From NCBI GenBank assembly GCA_019187105.1, contig JABAQM010000001.1, positions 1,674,001 through 1,738,000 of the forward strand: a stretch of 64,000 nucleotides of DNA. The letters are read 5' to 3'. Positions 33,945-41,677 of the stretch are shown here, in pieces; the first letter of the stretch is position 1, and every line of letters begins with the position of its first letter. Source of the DNA: Fimbriimonadaceae bacterium (lineage in GTDB: Bacteria; Armatimonadota; Fimbriimonadia; Fimbriimonadales; Fimbriimonadaceae). Both the position numbers and the translations under genes were made by a program. Under the pieces are notes generated by a model. It was given only the letters and a program-made list of their open reading frames with translations, was not told the DNA's origin and ran no database searches.

Positions 33945-34877
33945 TTACGCAAAGGCGGCCTGGTTGGATTCCAGCCATTGTCGGAACGACTGCAGGTCCG
34001 GATTAAGCCGTCTTGAGCCTTCGATGCTGCGGGCGCCGACGAAGTGGTCGTTGAAGTCACGCTTGAACTGGAACATGTTGCCCAGGTCTTCGGCGCCAGG
34101 GAAACCGAATCCTCGATAGGCTTCGGGACTGACCGAGTTATAGCGAATCTCCTTCCCGAGCACTTGGGACATGGTTGCGGCCATTTCGGCGCCCGTGAGA
34201 TGCTCTCCGGCGATGCCGACCCGCTTGCCAATCCACGAATCGCCGTCCCGGAAAATGCCGGCCGCACACTTGCCGATATCGGCAGCGGCGATTCCCGGCA
34301 ACTTGGCGTCACCCATAGGGAAGGTGATTCCGAGCACGCCGTCAGGACCGGGCTGCGGACCCATCCCGAAGTGAATGAAGTTGTCCCAATAAAAGGAGGT
34401 CAGCAAGTAGGTTGTGGGCAGGCCGGCGAAGTAGGCGTCCGCCTCGCCCTTGGCGTCGAAGTGGGGCACTTTGTAGCGCTCCATCAGTGTTGGCATTCGA
34501 TCGTCTTCAAGCGGAACCCACTTGCGAGTGTCCTCCAGCGTGGACCATACGACGTGAGCCGCACCAGATGCTCGAGCCGCTTCGGCGATATTAAGAGCTT
34601 GCCGAAGCTCGGTTTCCGGGGAGAAGTGCTCCCAAAAGTTAGTGACGCCAAAGACGCCGTGCGCTCCTTCGAACGCTCGCTTGAGGCTGTCGACGTCCTC
34701 CAAATCTGCCGCCACGACCTCCGTGCCCGCTTGCGCCAGTGATCTTGCGGCATCGCCGGAAGGATTGCGCGTCAGGCCGCGGACACTGAAATTCGAGTCC
34801 GCCGCCAACGCTCTCGCCAAACCACCGCCCTGGGCGCCGGTCGATCCGATGACGGCTATTTGCTTTCGTTCTTGCAT
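33945..34877 (-). CDS. NmrA-family NAD(P)-binding protein
   Basis: A 310-residue atypical short-chain dehydrogenase fold. The dinucleotide motif is AVIGSTGAQGGGLARAL (GxxGxxG), followed by LTRNPSGDAARSLAQAGTEVVAADLED, typical of NmrA/HSCARG proteins. The catalytic Tyr-x-x-x-Lys of true reductases is not evident, as expected for redox-sensor members. It forms a pair with the downstream kelch gene and is divergent from the histidine kinase. Confidence 0.88.
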   Translation of the reverse strand: MQERKQIAVIGSTGAQGGGLARALAADSNFSVRGLTRNPSGDAARSLAQAGTEVVAADLEDVDSLKRAFEGAHGVFGVTNFWEHFSPETELRQALNIAEAARASGAAHVVWSTLEDTRKWVPLEDDRMPTLMERYKVPHFDAKGEADAYFAGLPTTYLLTSFYWDNFIHFGMGPQPGPDGVLGITFPMGDAKLPGIAAADIGKCAAGIFRDGDSWIGKRVGIAGEHLTGAEMAATMSQVLGKEIRYNSVSPEAYRGFGFPGAEDLGNMFQFKRDFNDHFVGARSIEGSRRLNPDLQSFRQWLESNQAAFA

Positions 34878-34980
34878 TGTCGTGCCCTATTCTGCTTGAT
34901 TCCTCGATCTGGCTGATCTACGGGCGCAGGTCTTTAGGTTCATTGAGCAGCAATAAGCAAACTTGGCCGCCCGAACCCAT

Positions 34981-36927
34981 ATGGAGCGGCAACCTGCGCT
35001 CCGAAAATCCTTCTTAGCCATGGCTATCTGGCAAAAGATATCGCTCGTCTTGCTGCTGCTTGCGGCGGCGTTGGGCGCTATTGTGACCACCATTCAAGCT
35101 AACGCCATGGTGCAGAAGTTCAAGCAGCTTCAGCATCAAGTTGCTGAAAAGAACCTTTCCCGGATTCAGGACGCCATCGTTACGGAAATCCAGGCCCTGG
35201 GCAACCAGGCAAAGGATTGGGGCAGTTGGGACGACACCTACCGTTTCGTCGACGACGGCAACGACCAGTTTTCCAAAGTCAACCTGACCGGAAATCTCTA
35301 CGAGACGGTGAACATCGACCTACTCGCGATCCTTGACAAGAATGGCGAGCCGGTCTACAGCACGTTCCGCGACGCGGCAGGCAAAGAACAGCTCTTACCT
35401 GACGATTTCAACCCGAAGGTCCTGGCGATCGGCACCAAGCGCCGGCCAGGCCCAAGCCGAGCGAGCGCCGCGACCTTCTCCGGTGTGCAATTCATTCACG
35501 GGACTCCGGCAATCATCTTTGGTCGCCCGATTCTCGACAGCTCCGAGGAACGGCCCACAAGAGGCACCATTGTCATGGCTAGGCTCTTGACGCCTGAACG
35601 CCTCAACACAATCGCGAAGCGCAACCGCGCGTCCTTCACGCTGTTTCCAAATGCCACCGGTGCGAGTACGAACCTGAGCACCGAGGTGCTTGAGACGCTA
35701 TTCCATAAGGGCTCCTTCATCGAGGAACCTCAGGAGTCGGTCCCCGTCGACGCATACCGATACTTAACCGATGCGGCCGGCAATCCCGGTGTTATCGTTC
35801 GCGCGTCGACCGTTCCGGAAGTGTTGCGTGGCGGCATCTCTACGGTCAAGCAGATGATCTTCAACGTCATCAACGTCCTCGTGGTCGCCTGCATGTTGTC
35901 GATGCTGCTGGTTCACCTGATGGTCTCCGCGCCCCTCGCAGTCCTCGCGGGAAAGCTGAAAGCGATCGGAGAGGATCATCACGAAGTCGTTGGCGGACGC
36001 CTGACCGCACGAAACGACGAAATTGGCACCCTCGCCAGGAGCTTCGACGACACCCTTTGCCGTCTCGCCCAGACTCGCACGCGACTGATGTCGGCCTCTC
36101 GGGAAGCGGGAATGGCCGAAGTCGCTCGGGGAATACTTCACAATGCCGGCAACGCGCTGAACTCCGTAACGGTCTCGGTGAAGCAGATCGAGACCCTTAG
36201 CAAACGTTCGAGAGTCGCAGGATTGGCCAAGTGTGTCGAGATGCTTCGACAGAACGAGCATCGCCTTGGCGAATTCTTAACGACCGATCCCAAAGGCACG
36301 CAGGTTCTGGGTTATCTCGAGGGCCTCGCCAACGCCCTCAAAGAGGAAAACCGGGAACTGCAGAGCGAAGCACAGGCGCTGGCAACCAGTACCAACCACA
36401 TCGTCAACTTGATGCAGAACCAGGAATCGATCGCGCAGAAGTCCGATCAAGTCGTCAGCTTCCCCCTGAATGGCATCGTTCACGAAGCGGTTGGAATCGT
36501 TCAAACCTCTTTCCGAAGCCACCGTGTCGACCTAAAGCTGGCTCTGGAAGGCGACCCGGTGGTATCCGGCGACCCTTCCAAGTTGACGCAGATCTTGGTC
36601 AACCTCTTGACGAACGCGAAAGAGGCCATCAAGGCGACGGAACGGGGCCAAGGTTCGGTCGTGGTGACGTCCGTGCTGCACGGCAGTGGCGCCTGCGAGG
36701 TCCGCGTTAAGGACGATGGCCCCGGTATCCCTGCCGACCTGCTCAGCAAGATTTTCAATAGTGGATTCAGCACCAAGGACCGTGGTTCAGGCATCGGCTT
36801 GCACTATTGCGCAAACGCAGCGGCCGAAATGGGGTGGCAGATCCGAGCCGAGAGCGAGGGCCTGGGGAAAGGAAGCACTTTTTGCTTGACGGCGGGGGCG
36901 GCTAGCCAAGGGAGGGAAGCGGCATAA
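34981..36927 (+). CDS. CHASE4 sensor histidine kinase
   Basis: A membrane kinase of about 648 residues. Transmembrane segment 1 is near residues 18-38; the CHASE4 sensor carries the hallmark DWGSWDDTYRFV; a second membrane segment near 298-322 leads to a HAMP domain. The phosphoacceptor region is GILHNAGNALNSV, a variant H-box lacking the usual HExxNP. The ATPase domain shows NLLTNAKEAI, DDGPGI, GFSTKDRGSGIGL. The start is uncertain (ATG chosen; TTG six codons earlier or ATG at 35020 are possible). The partner regulator starts three bases downstream. Confidence 0.9.
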   Translation: MERQPALRKSFLAMAIWQKISLVLLLLAAALGAIVTTIQANAMVQKFKQLQHQVAEKNLSRIQDAIVTEIQALGNQAKDWGSWDDTYRFVDDGNDQFSKVNLTGNLYETVNIDLLAILDKNGEPVYSTFRDAAGKEQLLPDDFNPKVLAIGTKRRPGPSRASAATFSGVQFIHGTPAIIFGRPILDSSEERPTRGTIVMARLLTPERLNTIAKRNRASFTLFPNATGASTNLSTEVLETLFHKGSFIEEPQESVPVDAYRYLTDAAGNPGVIVRASTVPEVLRGGISTVKQMIFNVINVLVVACMLSMLLVHLMVSAPLAVLAGKLKAIGEDHHEVVGGRLTARNDEIGTLARSFDDTLCRLAQTRTRLMSASREAGMAEVARGILHNAGNALNSVTVSVKQIETLSKRSRVAGLAKCVEMLRQNEHRLGEFLTTDPKGTQVLGYLEGLANALKEENRELQSEAQALATSTNHIVNLMQNQESIAQKSDQVVSFPLNGIVHEAVGIVQTSFRSHRVDLKLALEGDPVVSGDPSKLTQILVNLLTNAKEAIKATERGQGSVVVTSVLHGSGACEVRVKDDGPGIPADLLSKIFNSGFSTKDRGSGIGLHYCANAAAEMGWQIRAESEGLGKGSTFCLTAGAASQGREAA

Positions 36928-36930
36928 CTG

Positions 36931-38199
36931 ATGGAACCAATACGAGTACTGGCGATCGACGACAATGACGATATCCTCCGGGACTATCGTAAGACGCTAT
37001 CGCCAAAAACGCACCGTTCCGAACTTGAGGACCTCGAGGTCGAGCTCTTTGGCAACAGTGCGCCGGATCCTGGCGCAGCACAGTCCATTGATTGCGTGAT
37101 CGAAACCGCAAGTCAAGGGTTTGATGGCGTCGAACTGGTTCGCATGGCCATCAGTGAGGGCAATCCCTTTGATGTGGTCTTCGTTGACATGCGCATGCCT
37201 CCGGGTTGGGACGGACTTCGAACGATTCAGGAAATCTGGAAGCTGCACCCTGAGCAGTTCGTGGTCCTCTGCACGGCCTACTCCGACTACTCGATCGAAG
37301 AGCTCCACCACATTCTCGGGCGCAAACCAAACTTTCTGATCCTGCGGAAGCCCTTCTCACCCGACGAGATTGTTCAGATGGTGCTGTCCGTTCTCGGCCG
37401 CGAGTCGGACGACACCCGAAGACATCGGAGTCTCTCCTACGAGCTGAGTTCTGCTCTGGCCTTCGGCAATCTCCACCTGGCGTTCCAGCCGATAATCGAC
37501 CTGAAAACGATGGCGCCAAAGGGGTTCGAAGCGCTTTGCCGCTGGACCAAGAACGATGGCACGGAGGTCCCCCCCGATATCTTCATCCGGGTTGCCGAAG
37601 ACTTCGGTCTGATCAAAGATGTAGGAACCTTCGTTGCGGCGGAAGCGTGCCGATCGGCCGCCATTCTCAACACCGAGTTCGGCAACGAGCTCCTGGTGAC
37701 GATCAATGCCTCGGTCATGCAGCTCGAGCCCAATTTCCTAGGGGAAATCCTCGACATGGTGACCAAGAACAGCTTGCAGCCCGAACAAATCGGCGTCGAA
37801 GTAACCGAGAGTCGCGTGGTCCACGACGGTTCCCAATGCTTCGAAACGCTGTCCGCCTTGCAGGCAGAAGGCATCCAGATCCTCATCGACGACTTTGGGA
37901 CGGGATTCTCCTCCCTCCACACGCTGGCCCGTATGCCCTTCGACGTCATCAAGATCGATCGGTCGTTCTGCCGCCGCATGGTCACCGACCCCGCGACCGC
38001 GATCATCATGAAGTCGATCGTGCAGATGGCAGAGTCGCTCGGGCGGACATGCGTGGCAGAAGGCGTGGAGAGCGAGCGCGAAGAGGAATTGCTGCGATCC
38101 ATCGGATGCCATGCCGTTCAAGGTTTTCGCTATGCGAGGCCGATGGAGCTGCACTCGGCGCTTGAGTTTCTCAAATCCAACGAGTGTGAAGCGGCCTAA
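36931..38199 (+). CDS. Receiver-EAL c-di-GMP phosphodiesterase (response regulator)
   Basis: A 422-residue two-domain output protein. The N-terminal receiver has acidic residues in IDDND, the phosphoacceptor Asp in VVFVDMRMPPGWDG, and the conserved Thr and Lys (CTAYS, LRKPF). A linker leads to an EAL domain with FEALCRW, INASVMQLEP, VEVTESR, DDFGTGFSSL, IKIDRSF, EGVES and QGF, so the catalytic metal and base residues look intact. It should hydrolyse c-di-GMP on phosphorylation by the adjacent kinase. No GGDEF protein is in the window. Confidence 0.93.
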   Translation: MEPIRVLAIDDNDDILRDYRKTLSPKTHRSELEDLEVELFGNSAPDPGAAQSIDCVIETASQGFDGVELVRMAISEGNPFDVVFVDMRMPPGWDGLRTIQEIWKLHPEQFVVLCTAYSDYSIEELHHILGRKPNFLILRKPFSPDEIVQMVLSVLGRESDDTRRHRSLSYELSSALAFGNLHLAFQPIIDLKTMAPKGFEALCRWTKNDGTEVPPDIFIRVAEDFGLIKDVGTFVAAEACRSAAILNTEFGNELLVTINASVMQLEPNFLGEILDMVTKNSLQPEQIGVEVTESRVVHDGSQCFETLSALQAEGIQILIDDFGTGFSSLHTLARMPFDVIKIDRSFCRRMVTDPATAIIMKSIVQMAESLGRTCVAEGVESEREEELLRSIGCHAVQGFRYARPMELHSALEFLKSNECEAA

Positions 38200-38555
38200 G
38201 TCTTCGAATCCGGAACCTCTCCGTCATCGATATCGGGTTCCAGCGTAAAGTCGCGTCGCGGAGGGCGGACTCCAACGCGCAAGGCGGAAAAGAGCTTCGA
38301 GTCTCCGGCCATCTCATTCAGGCGCTGGATGATCAGGTCCTTATGCATTCGGACTTCTTGGCACCACGCCGAGCCCGAAGCAGCCACCCAGAGCGTCCCA
38401 TGGTCGAATCGGTCCGGCGTGGAATGGTCCGCCAAGAGATCGCCCACCGCTTCCCGCCATCGCCGCATCACCTGGTGTGCCCGTGCCTGTCGGACAACTT
38501 CCGGTCTCCCGATGGCTCCGTCCAAAACTTCGCTGAGTCGTTTCATCCATTCCAA
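38196..38555 (-). CDS. dciA: DUF721 protein, DciA-like replicative helicase loader
   Basis: A 119-residue protein with the DUF721 KH-like core: MRRWREAVGD, TLWVAASGSAWCQEVRMHKDLIIQRLNE and a basic or disordered tail. DciA replaces DnaC-type loaders for DnaB in many phyla. The start lies 13 bases inside recF, so both are co-expressed; their coupling is common near replication loci. Confidence 0.85.
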   Translation of the reverse strand: MEWMKRLSEVLDGAIGRPEVVRQARAHQVMRRWREAVGDLLADHSTPDRFDHGTLWVAASGSAWCQEVRMHKDLIIQRLNEMAGDSKLFSALRVGVRPPRRDFTLEPDIDDGEVPDSKT

Positions 38556-39664
38556 AGGGTGGCCGCACCCTCGCTAACACGGAATACCCGAGCCGACTCG
38601 AGCAATTCGGTACCGGCTTGTTCCGGTTCTGTGCAAGTTATCAACACTTGGCCCGATGTCTCCCGCACGAGCCTGACCAGCCGTTGTCGGCGCCCGGCAT
38701 CGAGATCCGAAAACACATCGTCAAGCAACAGAGTTGGTGGCTCACCATGGAGTTCACCCGCCACGTTGAAGACGCCGGCCTTGAGCGCCATCACTGCCGA
38801 CCGCTGCTGGCCCTGGGAACCAAACGCTCTGATGTCGACGCCCTGCACGAAAATCCTCAGGTCGTCGCGATGGGGTCCGACCGAGGTGCTTCCCCGGCGG
38901 ATATCGTTCGCCCGACCCGATTCCAGCAGGCCGAGGAGTGGTTCCTCATCCGATGCTTGAATGCCAAGTTCGATGCTCTCGTTGCCAAGATCGCGCATAA
39001 AGGCACTCACGGCGGGCGCGAGATCGGTCACGAAGGCCTGCCTGCGCCTCCGGATGTCTTCTCCGCTCTCTGCCAGGGACAATTCCCACGGCTCGAATTC
39101 GGACCCCGGCACGTTCCTTTCCTGGGCCTCTTTCAGCAGCGCGTTACGCTGCTCCAGGCTTCGACGATAAGTGGCGAATGACTTGAGATAGTTCGGGTAG
39201 TGCTGCGAAAGCTCGACGTCGAGGAAGCGGCGTCTGGCTCCTGGCTCCCCCCTCACCACCTCCAGGTCCTCCATCGAGAACGTCACGATTGGGAGCCGCC
39301 CCATGATGTCGGAGGCTCTGGCAAGGGGCTTGTCGTTGACCAAGATCCTCTTGCGGATTCCCGCCCGTAACTCGACCCGGATCGTGGTTCCCGAAGGCTG
39401 GATCGTGAGCTCGACCGTCGCATCGGCCTCGCCATTCCGGATCGCCTCGGCGTCTCTTCCTCCTCTGAGGAGCTGCCCGGTCGAAGCGAGAAAAAGGGCC
39501 TCGAGGATGGACGTCTTCCCCTGGGCATTGGCTCCGGCAATCACGTTGAGACCGGGATCGAAATCGATCGGTCCATGGCCAAGGCAGCGGAACCGATCGA
39601 ACCCCAGCCGCCCGGCATAGTGGGTGGAGCTTTCCAGTGCCTGTTTCTGTAAAGAAGAGTTAAT
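38543..39664 (-). CDS. recF: DNA replication and repair protein RecF (start codon unclear)
   Basis: SMC-like ATPase that loads RecA at gaps via RecOR. Walker A is AGANAQGKTSILEALF, signature and Walker B follow (TSVGPHRDDL, LLLDDVFSDLDAGRR). The best ATG/GTG/TTG in frame is a GTG at 39544, but it sits inside the first beta strand. The upstream codons encode HYAGRLGFDRFRCLGHGPID and FDPGLNV, clearly the RecF N-terminus. No canonical start precedes them; candidates are an ATT at 39664 with AAAGGA seven bases upstream, and a CTG at 39637. I placed the boundary at the ATT with low certainty. Confidence 0.9.
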   Translation of the reverse strand: MNSSLQKQALESSTHYAGRLGFDRFRCLGHGPIDFDPGLNVIAGANAQGKTSILEALFLASTGQLLRGGRDAEAIRNGEADATVELTIQPSGTTIRVELRAGIRKRILVNDKPLARASDIMGRLPIVTFSMEDLEVVRGEPGARRRFLDVELSQHYPNYLKSFATYRRSLEQRNALLKEAQERNVPGSEFEPWELSLAESGEDIRRRRQAFVTDLAPAVSAFMRDLGNESIELGIQASDEEPLLGLLESGRANDIRRGSTSVGPHRDDLRIFVQGVDIRAFGSQGQQRSAVMALKAGVFNVAGELHGEPPTLLLDDVFSDLDAGRRQRLVRLVRETSGQVLITCTEPEQAGTELLESARVFRVSEGAATLWNG

Positions 39665-39938
39665 GAGTTAATCCTTTGGAATTACTGTTATAGCGGCCAT
39701 TTCGGTGGATAACGGGATTCGGACTCGCCGCCGGCAGCCTGTTGCGAACCCAATCGACGCCAGGCGGGCCCGTTCTCCCGAGTGGATAACGGTGTGGAGA
39801 AAGCACGCCCAAGAGGTTAAGGAAGGGCAAGCTTTCCCCCGAAAATTCGAGGCCCTGTTTATCCCCGAGGTTTCCCATGGATGTTTCCAGCTTTTCCGCG
39901 ACCCTTCCCAATGTTAGGTGCATAATCTCGAAATCGCC
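39665..39938. other. Divergent intergenic region with DnaA-box-like sites
   Basis: Between leftward recF and the rightward acyl-CoA synthetase. On the minus strand TTATCCACC (39704-39712) and TTATCCACT (39781-39789) each match the DnaA box TTATNCACA at 8 of 9 bases; a third site TTATCCCCG (39859-39867) matches 7 of 9. An AT-rich stretch (39661-39692) adjoins. Small reading frames here overlap one another on both strands and look non-coding. This could be an origin element or DnaA-regulated promoter. Confidence 0.4.
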
Positions 39939-41654
39939 ATGAGCCTACCAATCGAAGCACGTTCCCTGGGTGAACTGTACCGGCATTCGGTTGCTCGCTA
40001 TGGCACGCGAACGGCTGCGATGTTCAAGGCAAACGGCCAGTGGCAAAAGCAGACGTATAACGAGCACGCAAGCAGCGTTCGGAACGTCGCCGCCGCCTTG
40101 GCCAGTCTCGGCTTGGAGCGAGGCGACCGGGTGGCGATCTTCGCTGAAAACTCCATTCACTGGGCCCAGGCAGAGTGGGCGTGCCAGTTACTCGGTCTCA
40201 TTCCGGTACCGATCTATCCGACCTTGCCAAGCGACCAGGCCCAATACATCGTCAACGACTCCGGCGCTAAGCTGGCGCTGGTCAGTAGCGACGAGTTGGC
40301 AAGCCGGCTGCCCGGGACGGATTGCGAGTTTCTGGACGGGCCGTCCCGGCTTGTCGATCGGCCATCGTCGACCCCAATCTCGGACGATGCTCTCGACGCC
40401 ATCAGTCAGGCCATCGCGGCCGAAGACCTTGCGACGATCATCTACACGAGCGGCACGACCGGGAATCCGAAAGGGGCGATGCTGAGCCACAAGTCCTTTG
40501 TCTCGACCTGCGAAGCCGTGCGGCAGCGGATTCCCGTCGATGAGAACGATCTCTTCTTAAGTTTCCTGCCCCTCTCCCACGTGTATGAGAGAATGGCCGG
40601 CCACGTGTTGCCGGTCGCCTTGGGCGCCACGGTTGCCTACGCCGGTTCCATCGCGACCCTTGCCAGCGACATGGTCGACGTCAAGCCCACGATCATGCTG
40701 TGTGTCCCGAGGTTCTTGGATTCGGTCCGGAGCCGAATCGTTGACAACGTCGCCCGCCAGTCTCCGATCAAGCAGCGCCTGTTCAAAGCCTGCCTGAGCC
40801 AAGGATTAACCCGCTCCAAAGGCGGCTTTGCCCCATTCGCCGGGATCTTGGACCACCTGGTGGGAGCGAAGGTGAGAGAACGAACCGGCGGACGGTTAAG
40901 ATTCTTTGCCTCGGGTGGTGCTGCTCTGCCTGGCTACGTGGCGGATTTCTACGCCGCTCTCCGGCTCACCGTCCTCCAGGGCTATGGACTCACCGAGACC
41001 TGTGGCGGCAACTGCATCAACCACCCAGACCGGGTTGACAACACCACCGTCGGAGAGCCCCTCGTACCGGCCGTCGAGATCAAAATCGCCGACGATGGCG
41101 AGATCCTGATTCGTGGAGACTGCCGGATGATCGCCTACTACAATCTTCCTGAGGAAACGGCATTGGCAATCGGTTCGGACGGCTGGTTCCACACCGGGGA
41201 CATCGGTGAAATGGTTGACGGAAAGCTCCGTATCACCGACCGGAAGAAAGATCTGCTGGTCTTGGGCAACGGCAAGAATGTAGCACCGCAGCCGATCGAG
41301 AACAAGCTACGAGAAAGCGAATGGATCGGTGAGGCTGTTCTCTTTGGGGATGGCATGGAATATGTCTGTGCGCTCGTTATCCCCGATAAGGAGCGCGTTG
41401 CGAAGTGGGCCAAGGAGGCCTCGGCTTCCGGCGGATACGAGGAGTGGGTAAACCAAGCCGAGGTAAGGCAAGCGATCAAGTCGGAAATCGACCGGATAAA
41501 CAAGGGCATCGCCGACTTCGAGAAGGTCAAGCGTCACGAGGTCGTCGCGGCTACGTTTTCGATCGAGACGGGCGAGCTCACCCCGACGTTAAAGGTCAAG
41601 CGAAAGTTTGTGAAGGAAAAGTTCGCGGACGTCATCGCCCGCATGTCGCGATAG
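39939..41654 (+). CDS. Long-chain acyl-CoA synthetase (AMP-forming)
   Basis: Activates fatty acids through acyl-AMP to acyl-CoA. The ATP motif TIIYTSGTTGNPKGAMLSH is exact, followed by the linker LRITDRKKDLLVLGNGKNVAPQ and catalytic Lys region typical of long-chain synthetases. Length (571) is normal; a GTG seven codons earlier is an alternative start. It precedes the first nucleotide cyclase gene by 23 bases, so the two may share a transcript and the synthetase could supply a lipid signal; that link is inference. Confidence 0.93.
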   Translation: MSLPIEARSLGELYRHSVARYGTRTAAMFKANGQWQKQTYNEHASSVRNVAAALASLGLERGDRVAIFAENSIHWAQAEWACQLLGLIPVPIYPTLPSDQAQYIVNDSGAKLALVSSDELASRLPGTDCEFLDGPSRLVDRPSSTPISDDALDAISQAIAAEDLATIIYTSGTTGNPKGAMLSHKSFVSTCEAVRQRIPVDENDLFLSFLPLSHVYERMAGHVLPVALGATVAYAGSIATLASDMVDVKPTIMLCVPRFLDSVRSRIVDNVARQSPIKQRLFKACLSQGLTRSKGGFAPFAGILDHLVGAKVRERTGGRLRFFASGGAALPGYVADFYAALRLTVLQGYGLTETCGGNCINHPDRVDNTTVGEPLVPAVEIKIADDGEILIRGDCRMIAYYNLPEETALAIGSDGWFHTGDIGEMVDGKLRITDRKKDLLVLGNGKNVAPQPIENKLRESEWIGEAVLFGDGMEYVCALVIPDKERVAKWAKEASASGGYEEWVNQAEVRQAIKSEIDRINKGIADFEKVKRHEVVAATFSIETGELTPTLKVKRKFVKEKFADVIARMSR

Positions 41655-41677
41655 CCGAAGTTTAAGGGGAGGTCTGG

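Noticed and set aside
39660-39923. Two short overlapping frames (87 and 70 codons) in the recF upstream region
   Set aside because: They overlap on opposite strands, show no homology and contain the DnaA-like sites.
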